Positions 55,840-64,000 of a stretch of 64,000 bases of DNA are shown here, in pieces. The DNA comes from CAIYQJ01 sp963717255. GTDB taxonomy: Bacteria > Chloroflexota > Limnocylindria > Limnocylindrales > CSP1-4. A model generated the notes under the pieces. That model was given only the letters and a program-made list of their open reading frames with translations, made no database searches and was not told the origin of the DNA. Both the position numbers and the translations under genes were made by a program. Location: the NCBI GenBank assembly GCA_963717255.1, contig CAVQVT010000001.1, forward strand, positions 62,001-126,000, given 5' to 3'. Within the stretch, counting starts at the first letter, position 1, and each line of letters starts with the position of its first letter.

Positions 55840-58154
55840 TCGCTGCCCAGCCGTCGGAGCCGCTCCACCGGCGGCTCGGGATCGCGGACGACGAGCTCGT
55901 CGCGATCGTCTCGCGGCTCGGGCGGGAGCCCAACGACCTCGAGCTGGCGATGTTCAGCGTCATGTGGAGCGAGCACTGCTCGTACAAGAGCAGCAAGCCG
56001 CTGCTGGCGACGCTGCCCGTCGGGGGCCGCGACGTCCTCGCCGGGCCGGGCGAGAACGCCGGCATCGTCCGGATCGGCGACGGCCTCGCCGTCGCGTTCA
56101 AGGTCGAGAGCCACAACCACCCGAGCGCCGTCGAGCCGTACCAGGGGGCGGCGACCGGCGTCGGCGGGATCCTCCGCGACATCTTCACGATGGGGGCACG
56201 GCCGATCGCCGTCCTCGACGCCCTCCGCTTCGGCGACCCGGCCGACGAGCGCACGCGCCACCTCGTGCGGGGGGTCGTGGCCGGGGTCGGCGGCTACGGC
56301 AACTGCGTCGGCGTGCCCACGATCGGCGGCGAGCTCGTCTTCGACCCGTCGTACGCCGAGAACCCGCTCGTGAACGTCATGGCGATCGGGATCATGCCGG
56401 AGGACCGGATCACGCTCGCCTCGGCGCCCGGCCCCGGCAACCTCGTCGTCCTGTTCGGCTCCACGACCGGCCGCGACGGCATCGGCGGCGCGAGCGTCCT
56501 CGCCTCGGCGACCTTCACGGACGACGACCCGTCGAAGCGCCCGTCCGTCCAGGTCGGGGACCCGTTCGCGGAGAAGCTCCTCATCGAGGCCTCGCTCGAG
56601 CTGGTGGACCGCCGCCTCGTCGCCGGGCTGCAGGACCTCGGCGCCGCCGGGATCACGTGCGCGGTCTCGGAGACGGCCGACCGCGCGGGGACGGGGATCG
56701 CCGTGGACCTCGACGCGATCCCGCGTCGCGAGGAGGGGATGCTCCCGTTCGAGGTCATGATCAGCGAGAGCCAGGAGCGGATGCTCGCGATCGTGGAGCC
56801 CGCGCTCTGGCCCGACGTCGAGGAGGTCTGCGCCCGGTGGGGCTCGCCGGCGACGGTCATCGGCCGGGTGACCGGCGACGGCGACGTCGCCGTCGTGGCC
56901 GGCGGGCTCGACGCGGAGGGGTCGCCCGGGCCCGGCGCGACGGTCCTCGCACGCATCCCCGCGCGCGCGCTCACGAGCGACGCGATCGTGCACGAGCGCC
57001 GCGCGGACCCACCGGCCCGCCGCCGCGCCGCCCCCGCGCCGGGGCCGGCCGCCGAGCTGAACGGGGACCTGCCGGAGCGGGGCATGGACCCCGGCGCGGT
57101 GCTCGTCGCCCTGGTGGGCGGCCCCAACGGCGCCAGCCGCCGCTGGGTGTACGAGCAGTACGACCGTCACGTCCGGACGAGCACCGTCGCGGACGCGACG
57201 GGCGGCGCGGCGGTCCTGCGGATCCGCGGCACGCGGCTCGGCCTCGTCGCCACGACCGACTGCGCGGAGGGTGTCAGCGGGCTGGACCCGTACCTCGGGG
57301 CAGCGATGAGCGTCGCCGAGGCCACCCGGAACGTCTCGGTGACCGGTGCCCGGCCGCTCGGCGTGACGAACTGCCTGAACTACGGCGACCCCACGCGGCC
57401 AGAGGCGTTCTGGCAGCTCCGCGAGGGCGTCCGCGGCCTCGGCGACGCGTGCCGCGCGCTCGGTCTGCCGGTGACCGGCGGGAACGTCTCGCTCTACAAC
57501 GAGTCCCCGCGGGGCGCGATCCTGCCGACCCCGGAGATCGGCGTCGTGGGGCTGCTGCAGGACATCGACCGGCGGGCGACCCCCGCGTTCCGCGCCGACG
57601 GCGACGCGATCGTCCTGCTGGGCCGCACCGGGCCCGGTCTCGGAGGGAGCCGGTACGCGGCACTCGCGGGCGTGGACCCGGAGGACGGCCCGCCCATGCT
57701 CGACCTCGCACGGGAGGCCGCCGTGCAGGCGTGCATCCGGGAGGCGATCGCCGCGGGCCTCGTGCGCTCGGCGCAGGACGTGGCCGGCGGCGGCCTCGCG
57801 ACCGCCCTCGGCGAGTGCGCGATCCTCGGCGGGATCGGCGCCCGGGTCGCGATCGCGGTCGAGGGCGCGCCCGCCGTCGAGCTCTTCGGGGAGAGCCCGA
57901 GCCGGATCGTCGCGACCTGCGCCCCGCCCGACCTCGACACGCTGCTCGCGCTCGCGAAGGTCCACGGCGTCCAGGCCGATCGCCTCGGGAGCGTGGGCGG
58001 AGACCGGTTCGTCATCGAGCTGGTCGGCCGCGGCGCGACCGGTGCCGCGGAGGAGCGCGGCGCGCGCGTCGCCGACGAAGTGGACATCGCCGTCGCGGAC
58101 CTCCGACACGCGTGGGAGCACGGGCTCCCGCGCGCGCTCGGCGAGGATGCCTGA
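55836..58154 (+). CDS. purL: Phosphoribosylformylglycinamidine synthase subunit PurL (small type)
   Basis: 772 residues, the form that works with PurQ and PurS. S-E-H-C-S-Y-K-S-S-K near residue 46, K-V-E-S-H-N-H-P-S-A-V-E-P-Y-Q-G-A-A-T-G-V-G-type loop, Q-D-L-G-A-A-G-I-T-C and A-Q-D-V-A-G-G-G-L-A are typical. A Pro/Ala/Arg-rich insert lies near residues 385-410. Converts FGAR to FGAM. purF starts 3 bp after its stop. Confidence 0.95.
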   Translation: MIAAQPSEPLHRRLGIADDELVAIVSRLGREPNDLELAMFSVMWSEHCSYKSSKPLLATLPVGGRDVLAGPGENAGIVRIGDGLAVAFKVESHNHPSAVEPYQGAATGVGGILRDIFTMGARPIAVLDALRFGDPADERTRHLVRGVVAGVGGYGNCVGVPTIGGELVFDPSYAENPLVNVMAIGIMPEDRITLASAPGPGNLVVLFGSTTGRDGIGGASVLASATFTDDDPSKRPSVQVGDPFAEKLLIEASLELVDRRLVAGLQDLGAAGITCAVSETADRAGTGIAVDLDAIPRREEGMLPFEVMISESQERMLAIVEPALWPDVEEVCARWGSPATVIGRVTGDGDVAVVAGGLDAEGSPGPGATVLARIPARALTSDAIVHERRADPPARRRAAPAPGPAAELNGDLPERGMDPGAVLVALVGGPNGASRRWVYEQYDRHVRTSTVADATGGAAVLRIRGTRLGLVATTDCAEGVSGLDPYLGAAMSVAEATRNVSVTGARPLGVTNCLNYGDPTRPEAFWQLREGVRGLGDACRALGLPVTGGNVSLYNESPRGAILPTPEIGVVGLLQDIDRRATPAFRADGDAIVLLGRTGPGLGGSRYAALAGVDPEDGPPMLDLAREAAVQACIREAIAAGLVRSAQDVAGGGLATALGECAILGGIGARVAIAVEGAPAVELFGESPSRIVATCAPPDLDTLLALAKVHGVQADRLGSVGGDRFVIELVGRGATGAAEERGARVADEVDIAVADLRHAWEHGLPRALGEDA

Positions 58155-58157
58155 GCC

Positions 58158-59618
58158 GTGTGCGGCGTCTTCGGGGCCGTCACGCCCGGGGTGGACGCGG
58201 CGCACGTCGCGGCGTTCGGGCTCTTCGCGCTGCAGCACCGCGGCCAGGAGTCGGCGGGACTCGCCGTGAGCGACGGCGACCAGCTGATGGTCTACAAGGA
58301 CCTCGGGCTCATCGCGCAGGTGCTCGACGACCGGCGGCTCCCGAGCCTCCGGGGCCACCTCGCGGTCGCGCACTGCCGCTACAGCACCACCGGCTCCACG
58401 CGCTGGGAGAACGCCCAGCCGACGCTCCGGATCGGGCCCCGCCGCGCGATCGCGATCGGGCACAACGGGAACCTGGTGAACACGCGCGACCTCCTCGCGC
58501 GTCTCCCGGGCGGGCGATCGCGCCTCACCGCGACGACCGACACGGACCTCCTCACGGCCCTCGTCGCCGACCACCCGGCGGCGGACGTCGTGGACGCGCT
58601 CGTGGACGTCCTCCCGACGGTGCGCGGCGCGTACAGCCTCGTCGTCCTCGACGAACGGCGGGTCATCGGCGTCCGCGACCCGCACGGGTTCCGTCCGCTC
58701 GTCGTCGGCCGCATCCCCCCGGACCTGCTCGACCCCACCGGGCAGGAGGCGCTGGGCCTCGTCGACGACGCGGATCGCACCGGGTGGGTCCTCTCGTCCG
58801 AGACGGCGGGGCTCGACATCGTCGGCGCCGAGTACATCCGTGACGTCGAGCCGGGTGAGATCGTCGTGCTCGAGCCGGGCCGCGAGCCTCGCTCCGTCCG
58901 CTTCGCCGAGCCGCACCCGCACCTGTGCGTCTTCGAGCTCATCTACTTCGCCCGCCCCGACTCCTACATGCTCGGACGGAACCTGTACGAGGTGCGCCGC
59001 AGGATGGGCATGAGCCTCGCGCAGGAGCACCCGACCGACGCCGACCTGGTGATGCCCGTGCCGGACACGGGCTCTCCCGCGGCCGCCGGCTACGCGGAGG
59101 CGTCGGGCATCCCGTACCGCGAGGGGCTCGTGAAGAACCGGTACGCCGGGCGGACGTTCATCCAGCCGTCCCCGCTGCTGCGGCAGCGGGGCGTCGCGGT
59201 GAAGCTCAACCCGCTGCGCGAGGTCGTCCGGGGACGGCGCCTGGTCGTCGTGGACGACTCGATCGTCCGGGGGACCACGACACGCTCGATCGTGGCGCTC
59301 CTCCGGCGCGCCGGGGCGGCGGAGATCCACCTGCGGATCAGCGCGCCGCCGATCTTCCACCCGTGCTTCTACGGGATCGACACGCAGATCGAGACCGAGC
59401 TGATCGCGTCGCGTCTCGACGTGGAGGGGATCCGCGAGTTCCTGGGCGCCGACTCGCTCGGGTACGTCTCGATCGACGGCATCCTCGCGGCGCTCGACCT
59501 CCCGTACGGTGGCTTCTGCTTCGCGTGCTTCGACGGGCACTACCCGGAACCGGTCCCGTACGACGCCGCGAGCCGGAAGTTCTTCCTCGAGGACGCGGGG
59601 GTGCCGGCACGTGGGTGA
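58158..59618 (+). CDS. purF: Amidophosphoribosyltransferase PurF
   Basis: 486 residues from GTG 58158. Cys2 (M-C-G-V-F-G) becomes the N-terminal nucleophile without a propeptide. L-Q-H-R-G-Q-E-S-A-G, H-C-R-Y-S-T-T-G-S, G-H-N-G-N-L-V-N and the PRPP-binding loop V-V-D-D-S-I-V-R-G-T-T are clear. Cys residues near the C terminus (F-C-F-A-C-F-D-G) with earlier ones may ligate an Fe-S cluster as in Bacillus PurF. First committed step of purine synthesis. Overlaps purM by 8 nt. Confidence 0.95.
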   Translation: MCGVFGAVTPGVDAAHVAAFGLFALQHRGQESAGLAVSDGDQLMVYKDLGLIAQVLDDRRLPSLRGHLAVAHCRYSTTGSTRWENAQPTLRIGPRRAIAIGHNGNLVNTRDLLARLPGGRSRLTATTDTDLLTALVADHPAADVVDALVDVLPTVRGAYSLVVLDERRVIGVRDPHGFRPLVVGRIPPDLLDPTGQEALGLVDDADRTGWVLSSETAGLDIVGAEYIRDVEPGEIVVLEPGREPRSVRFAEPHPHLCVFELIYFARPDSYMLGRNLYEVRRRMGMSLAQEHPTDADLVMPVPDTGSPAAAGYAEASGIPYREGLVKNRYAGRTFIQPSPLLRQRGVAVKLNPLREVVRGRRLVVVDDSIVRGTTTRSIVALLRRAGAAEIHLRISAPPIFHPCFYGIDTQIETELIASRLDVEGIREFLGADSLGYVSIDGILAALDLPYGGFCFACFDGHYPEPVPYDAASRKFFLEDAGVPARG

Positions 59619-60776
59619 GGGCGACCTGCAGGCGGGGCTCGCGCTCCGGCGCGCGTACGCGGCCGCGGGCGTGGACGTGGCCGCCGGGGAGCGGACGGTC
59701 GAGCTCATCCGGGGCGCGGTCGCGTCCACGGGGCGCGCCGAGGTCCTCGGCGGGATCGGCGGGTTCGCGGCGGCGACGCGTCTCCCCTCGGGCCTGGCGG
59801 AGCCCGTGCTCGTGAGCGCGACCGACGGCGTGGGGACGAAGACGGCGATCGCGTCCGCGGTGGGCAGGTTCGACACGATCGGCATCGACCTCGTCGCGAT
59901 GTGCGCGGACGACGTCGTCTGCGCGGGCGCGGAGCCGCTCCTCTTCCTCGACTACGTGGCGGTGGGGCGCCTCGTGCCCGAGCTGGTCGCGGAGCTCGTG
60001 GGCTCGGTCGCCGCCGGGTGCAGGGAGGCGGGCTGCGCGCTCGTCGGCGGCGAGACGGCCGAGCATCCCGGACTCATGCCGGAGGACGCCTTCGACCTCG
60101 CCGGGTTCTGCGTCGGCGTCGTGGACCGGCACCGGCTCCTCGACGGCTCGGCCGTCCGGGCCGGCGACGCGGTCGTCGGCATCGCGAGCTCCGGCCTCCA
60201 CGCCAACGGCTTCTCGCTCGTGCGGTCGCTGCTCGCGGAGCACGACATCGACCTGGCGGAGCCGTACCAGGCTCGTCTCCTGCGCAGCCTGGGCGAGCCA
60301 GAGTCGGGCGAGGCGATCGGAGCCGAGCCGGAGCACGCGCTCGCGACCGTCGGCGAGGTCCTCCTGACGCCGACGCGGATCTACGCGCGCGCCGTCCTCG
60401 GTGTCCGTCGCGCGCTCGAGGCGCGCGGGCTCGACCTGCACGGCGCGGCGCACGTGACGGGCGGCGGCCTGCGGGGGAACCTCCCCCGGATGGCGGGCAA
60501 GGCCCTGGCGGTGAGGGTGGACCCCACGCGCTGGCGGACGCCGTCGGTCTTCCGGCTGGTCGCGGCGCTCGGCGGGCTCGGCGACGCGGAGCTGCGGGCG
60601 ACATCTGAACGCGGGGATCGGGATGGCCCTCGCGGTGCCGCCGAGACGGGGTCCAGACGGCGCTCGAGGCGCTCGCCGCCGAAGGGCTGGCGGCGTGGGC
60701 GATCGGTGACGTCGTGGACGCGGCGACGGTCGGCGGGCGTCGGTACGCGGAGGAGGCGGTGTCATGGCTCGGGTGA
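59611..60776 (+). CDS. purM: Phosphoribosylformylglycinamidine cyclo-ligase PurM, with two C-terminal frameshifts
   Basis: From GTG 59611: A-A-A-G-V-D-V-A-A-G, F-A-A-A-T-R-L-P-S-G, V-S-A-T-D-G-V-G-T-K-T near residue 70, D-L-V-A-M-C-A-D-D-V, G-G-E-T-A-E-H-P-G and V-T-G-G-G-L-R-G-N-L-P-R-M. After A-E-L-R-A-T (60603) the homology moves +1 to N-A-G-I-G-M-A-L-A-V-P (from 60608) and +1 again by 60651 to V-Q-T-A-L-E-A-L-A-A-E-G-L-A-A-W-A-I-G-D-V, ending S-W-L-G at TGA 60774. Length 3n+2 fits two extra bases. About 388 codons after correction. AIR synthase, step 5 of IMP synthesis; I infer sequencing error. Confidence 0.92.
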
Positions 60777-63223
60777 GCGGCGGAACATCGGGTGGCGGGT
60801 CGGGTGGCGGTTCGGGCCGCGGCTCGGGCCGTGCCTCGGGCCGCGGCGGGCGGCGCGCGGGGGCCGGGGCGGGAGGCTCGAAAGTGACGGGCGTCGCTGC
60901 CCGTGTCGCGGAGGCCCCGGCGCCGGCCCCTGTGCCGGTGGGTCCGCTCGCGCGGCCGGCCCCGATCGCCGTCGGCGTCTCGGGCGCGGGATCCAACCTC
61001 CGCGCGCTCGCCGCCGCGATCGGACGGGGCGACGTCCCCGCCCGGATCGATCTCGTCTTCGCGGACCATCCGTGCCCGGCGGTCGCGTGGGCGGAGGAGC
61101 AGGGGATCGAGACCGCGATCGTGCCGCCGGCACGGAAGGGCGACCGGGCCGGTCGCGCACGGGAGGACGCGACGCTCGCCGCGACGCTCACGGGAGCGGG
61201 GATCGAGGCGGTCGTCCTCGCCGGGTACATGCGGATCCTCGGCCCGACGGTCCTCGCGGCGTACCCCGACCGGATCCTCAACGTCCATCCCTCGCTGCTC
61301 CCATCGTTCCCGGGCGCCCGCGCCGTCCGCGACGCGCTCGTCGCCGGCGTGACCCTCACCGGCGTGACCGTCCACCTGGTGGACGCGTCGCTCGACGGAG
61401 GGCCGGTCGTCGCCCAGGACGCGATCCCGATCGTCGCGGGCGACGACGAGGCGTCGCTGCTCGAGAGGCTCCACGCCGCGGAGCACCGGCTCCTCCCGCG
61501 CTGCGTCGCCCTGCTGTGCGTCGGCGCGCTCGCGCTCGACGGCCGCCACGTGCGGATCGACGCGGCCCGCGCCGCGGAGGAGATCCCCGTCCCGCACCGG
61601 GCACTCCTGTCCGTCTCCGACAAGAGCGGCGTCGCCGCGTTCGGCGCGGAGCTGGTCGCGCTCGGCTGGGAGCTCGTCTCGACGGGCGGCACCGCCCGGA
61701 CCCTCCGCGAGGCCGGGCTCCCCGTCACGGACGTCAGCGCCGTCACCGGCTTCCCCGAGATGCTCGACGGCCGCGTGAAGACGCTCCACCCGCGGATCCA
61801 TGCCGGGATCCTGGCCGACCGCCGGGTCGCCGCCCATCGCGAGCAGCTGGCCGCGGCCGCGGTCGCCCCGTTCGACGTCGTCGTCGTGAACCTCTATCCG
61901 TTCGCGGCCGCGGCCGAGAAGCCCGGCCTCCCGCTCGACGCGCTCGTCGAGGAGATCGATATCGGCGGGCCGTCGATGGTCCGCGCCGCCGCGAAGAACC
62001 ACGCGACCGTCGCGATCGTCACGTCGCCGGATCGCTACGCGGCCGTCCTCCACGCGCTCCGGACGCACGGCTCGGTGCCGGCGGGCCTGCGTTCGACGCT
62101 CGCTGTCGAGGCGTTCCGGCACACCGCCGCGTACGACGCCCGGATCGCGGAGGTCCTGCCCGTGCGGATGGCGGCAGCCGGCGTCCGGTTCCCCGACGAG
62201 CCGGGGCTCCCCGGCGCGGCCGACCCCTACCCGCCGACGCTCGTCGTGGGGCTCGAGAAGGTGAACGCCCTGCGGTACGGCGAGAACCCGCATCAGCCGG
62301 CCGCGCGGTACCGCCGGCCGGGGCAGGGGAGCGAGGCGGGCCTGTTCGCCACCGACACCCCGCCGCTCCAGGGCAAGCAGCTGAGCTACACGAACGTGCT
62401 CGATGCCGCCGCCGCGACCATGCTCGGGCGGTCGCTCCGGGGGCCGGCCTGCGTGATCGTCAAGCACACGAACCCGTGCGGGGCCGCCGAGCGAGGCGCG
62501 CTCCTGGCGGCATGGCGGGACGCGCTCGCGGGGGACCCGGTCTCCGCGTTCGGCGGCGTCGTCGCGTTGACGCGGGAGGTGACGCAGGACGTCGCCGAGG
62601 GCCTCGCGGCGATCTTCCTGGAGATCGTCGTCGCCCCGGCGTTCTCCCGGGCGGCGCGCGAGGTCCTCGCGACGAAGCCCGGGTTGCGGCTCATCGTGGA
62701 CGAGGCCCTCGACGAGGGGCGGCGCCGGGACGACCCACCCCGGATCGACCCGACCGGCGCCTTCCGGACGGCCGGGGGCGCGGTGCTGGTCACGGCGCCG
62801 GACGTGGCGCCCGACGACCCGGCGGGGTGGCGGACCGCGACAGTGCGGTCCCCGCGCCCGGACGAGGCGCGCGACCTCGATCTCGCATGGCGGCTCTGCC
62901 GCGGCGTGACGTCGAACGCGATCGTGCTCGTGAAAGGCGGGATGCTCGTCGGGCTCGGCTCGGGCCAGACGAGCCGCGTGGACGCAGCCCGGCAGGCGGT
63001 CGAGAAGGCGCGGGCCATCCTGGGGCCCGAAGCCCTCGTCGGCGCGGCCTGTGCGTCGGACGCGTTCTTCCCGTTCCCCGACGCGGTCCAGGTCTGCCTC
63101 GACGCGGGCGTGGCCGCGTTCGTGCAGCCCGGCGGGTCGGTCCGCGACGCCGAGGCCGTGGCGGCGGCCGACGCCGCCGGCGCGACGATGGTCATGACGG
63201 GGGTCCGCCACTTCCGGCACTGA
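60764..63223 (+). CDS. Fused PurN-PurH: GAR transformylase plus AICAR transformylase/IMP cyclohydrolase
   Basis: 819 residues in one uninterrupted frame from ATG 60764, with GGAGGAGG upstream, overlapping purM by 13 nt. Residues 1-65 are Ser/Gly/Ala/Pro-rich. PurN (about 67-265) has G-V-S-G-A-G-S-N-L-R-A-L, catalytic N173 and H175 in N-V-H-P-S-L-L-P, and D211 in D-G-G-P, with the E. coli Asn-to-Asp spacing of 38. PurH follows at about 279: S-V-S-D-K-S-G (cyclohydrolase domain), T-G-F-P-E-M-L-D-G-R-V-K-T-L-H-P, then R-Y-G-E-N-P-H-Q, K-H-T-N-P-C-G, Q-T-S-R-V-D-A and C-A-S-D-A-F-F-P-F-P-D. Both transformylases use 10-formyl-THF (steps 3, 9 and 10). All key residues appear intact. Confidence 0.95.
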   Translation: MARVSGGTSGGGSGGGSGRGSGRASGRGGRRAGAGAGGSKVTGVAARVAEAPAPAPVPVGPLARPAPIAVGVSGAGSNLRALAAAIGRGDVPARIDLVFADHPCPAVAWAEEQGIETAIVPPARKGDRAGRAREDATLAATLTGAGIEAVVLAGYMRILGPTVLAAYPDRILNVHPSLLPSFPGARAVRDALVAGVTLTGVTVHLVDASLDGGPVVAQDAIPIVAGDDEASLLERLHAAEHRLLPRCVALLCVGALALDGRHVRIDAARAAEEIPVPHRALLSVSDKSGVAAFGAELVALGWELVSTGGTARTLREAGLPVTDVSAVTGFPEMLDGRVKTLHPRIHAGILADRRVAAHREQLAAAAVAPFDVVVVNLYPFAAAAEKPGLPLDALVEEIDIGGPSMVRAAAKNHATVAIVTSPDRYAAVLHALRTHGSVPAGLRSTLAVEAFRHTAAYDARIAEVLPVRMAAAGVRFPDEPGLPGAADPYPPTLVVGLEKVNALRYGENPHQPAARYRRPGQGSEAGLFATDTPPLQGKQLSYTNVLDAAAATMLGRSLRGPACVIVKHTNPCGAAERGALLAAWRDALAGDPVSAFGGVVALTREVTQDVAEGLAAIFLEIVVAPAFSRAAREVLATKPGLRLIVDEALDEGRRRDDPPRIDPTGAFRTAGGAVLVTAPDVAPDDPAGWRTATVRSPRPDEARDLDLAWRLCRGVTSNAIVLVKGGMLVGLGSGQTSRVDAARQAVEKARAILGPEALVGAACASDAFFPFPDAVQVCLDAGVAAFVQPGGSVRDAEAVAAADAAGATMVMTGVRHFRH

Positions 63224-63346
63224 AGGGCGCGGCGCCGCCCGGGCCGGCACGGCGGGCCGCCCGGCCTCCGTGCCCGGTCGCCGTACACTGACCCGGGACG
63301 CCCACGACCCATCCGACCAGGACGCGCCCCGAGGCGAGGTGACGAG

Positions 63347-63799
63347 ATGACCGACGAGCAGCAGGCGGCGGGAGCCGCCCCGGAGGGCGCGCCGCAGGAG
63401 CCCGTGGACGCCGCCCCGGAGGGGGCCGGCCAGCCGGGATCGGACGCCTTCGAGTCGGCGCGGCAGGCGGCCGCGCAGGCGGGAACGGCGCTCGGCAGCG
63501 CGGTCGAGCAGGCGATGCCGGTGCTCAGGACGCTCGCGGCACGTGCCGCGCTCCTCGCGGCCGAGGCCGGCGACCACCTGGGGCCGCTCGCGCAGCGCGT
63601 CGCCGAGGTGGCGGACGAGGCCGGCCGCCGCCTGGCCGAGGTGAGCCGGGACATCGCCTCGAACCTGAGCGAGGAGAAGGACGGCCCCGCCGAGACCGGC
63701 CCCGCCGAGACCGGCCCCGCCGAGACCGGCCCCGCCGAGACCGGCCCCGCCGAAGCCCTCGACCCCGACCCGACCGCCCCCGCCGGACCGGCGGCCTGA
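63347..63799 (+). CDS. Hypothetical Ala/Glu-rich protein with G-P-A-E-T repeats
   Basis: 150 residues from ATG 63347 preceded by GAGGTGACGAG; a TACACT -10-like box lies at 63284-63289. The N-terminal 40 residues are acidic and Pro/Gly-rich, the middle (about 35-108) is a long Ala-rich helix with heptad-like spacing, and the tail has four G-P-A-E-T repeats. No membrane segment. It resembles apolipoprotein-like or phasin-like helical proteins in composition only; function unknown. Confidence 0.7.
   Translation: MTDEQQAAGAAPEGAPQEPVDAAPEGAGQPGSDAFESARQAAAQAGTALGSAVEQAMPVLRTLAARAALLAAEAGDHLGPLAQRVAEVADEAGRRLAEVSRDIASNLSEEKDGPAETGPAETGPAETGPAETGPAEALDPDPTAPAGPAA
63683..63757 (+). repeat. 15-bp tandem repeat, four exact copies and one variant
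   Basis: GGCCCCGCCGAGACC occurs at 63683, 63698, 63713 and 63728, followed by a variant at 63743-63757. In frame it encodes G-P-A-E-T repeats in the protein tail, and copy number is likely variable. Confidence 0.9.
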
Positions 63800-63858
63800 C
63801 GCCCGCGACCCTGCGGCGGCACGGCCCCGTCGGGCCGTGCCGCCGCGCTCGCGCCTGC

Positions 63859-63864
63859 TAGCAT
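63859..63864 (+). promoter_or_regulatory. -10 box ahead of the probable metG
   Basis: TAGCAT ends 9 nt before ATG 63874, so the transcript would have no or almost no leader and there is no ribosome-binding site. Spacing is 3 nt longer than in the other leaderless cases of this window. Confidence 0.4.
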
Positions 63865-63873
63865 CGAGCCCCC

Positions 63874-64000
63874 ATGACCGACCGACGCTTCTCCCTCACG
63901 ACCGCCATCGCGTACGCGAACAACCAGCCCGGCCTCCACACCCTCTACGAGGTGATCGGGGCCGACGTCATCGCGCGCTGGCATCGGATGTCCGGGACGC
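63874..64000 (+). CDS. metG: N terminus of a probable methionyl-tRNA synthetase (truncated at window edge)
   Basis: Only 42 codons are visible. R-F-S-L-T-T-A-I-A-Y-A-N followed by V-I-G-A-D-V-I-A-R-W-H-R-M aligns with the first strand, helix and A-D-V-x-A-R-Y-x-R segment of class I MetRS enzymes. At the HIGH position the sequence reads P-G-L-H-T-L instead of P-H-I-G-H-A, so the signature is not canonical. The rest of the gene, including KMSKS, is outside the window, so the name is provisional. Confidence 0.6.
   Translation, partial: MTDRRFSLTTAIAYANNQPGLHTLYEVIGADVIARWHRMSGT

Overview
The window is about 64 kb of very GC-rich bacterial DNA (roughly 72% G+C by eye) with almost no non-coding space, and nearly all genes lie on the + strand in overlapping operons. 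The gene set suggests a member of the Chloroflexota, perhaps the Limnocylindria/Ellin6529 side. The reasons are a division/cell-wall cluster carrying sbp next to ftsA-ftsZ, lipoprotein linkers built from Ala-Pro-Ala-Thr-Gln/Glu repeats on two solute-binding proteins, an F420-type oxidoreductase, and promoters that look leaderless. The taxonomic call is an inference, because there is no rRNA in the window.

Layout. (1) 1-18665: after the tail of an unidentified gene comes a division and cell-wall (dcw) cluster: mraZ, rsmH, a small orf, ftsL, ftsI, murF, mraY, murD, ftsW, murG, murB, ddl, ftsQ, sbp, ftsA, ftsZ, yggS and a DUF167 gene. The usual murE and murC are not in it. A clear promoter and three MraZ boxes with 10-bp period precede mraZ. 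(2) 18781-26126: tRNA-Val(CAC), a terminator, a minus-strand LLM/F420 oxidoreductase, an orphan ABC ATPase, a repeat-bearing spacer, minus-strand aconitase, a DUF2520 Rossmann protein and a Nudix hydrolase. (3) 26197-30734: glycine cleavage system gcvT-gcvH-gcvPA-gcvPB. (4) 30784-44517: two complete dipeptide/oligopeptide ABC transporter operons in tandem. In each, the lipoprotein binding-protein gene is separated from the permease genes by strong hairpins; a small lipoprotein gene ends the first operon. (5) 44518-48808: a spacer with palindromic repeats, then a separate amidase/nitrilase gene and nadE (two-gene glutamine-dependent NAD synthetase), rsmI and a Ca2+/H+ antiporter. (6) 48979-49365: minus-strand ssb. 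(7) 49852-63223: a purine operon purA-D-B-C-S-Q-L-F-M followed by a PurN-PurH fusion, every junction overlapping or nearly so; purE/purK are absent. (8) A repeat-containing unknown protein and the start of a probable methionyl-tRNA synthetase gene close the window.

Together the genes cover septal peptidoglycan synthesis and division, one-carbon metabolism (the glycine cleavage system makes methylene-THF, and the PurN-PurH fusion uses formyl-THF), peptide uptake, NAD synthesis and de novo AMP synthesis. RsmH (start of window) and RsmI (46.7 kb) modify the same nucleotide of 16S rRNA, C1402.

An important caveat: at least seven conserved genes (murF, ftsZ, a Nudix gene, gcvT, gcvPA, a lipoprotein gene, purM twice) are broken by single +1 shifts, usually at short G/C runs, and the second DppD/DppF pair is joined by a shift near a 30-bp triplet repeat. 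Because several of these genes are essential, I read the shifts as sequence/assembly errors rather than gene decay. I see no mobile elements, CRISPR arrays, defence genes or phage genes. The most novel items are the PurN-PurH fusion, the leaderless TAG-x-x-T promoters placed exactly 6 nt from the start codon, the hairpin-separated transporter operons, and the coupled minicistrons ahead of purA.
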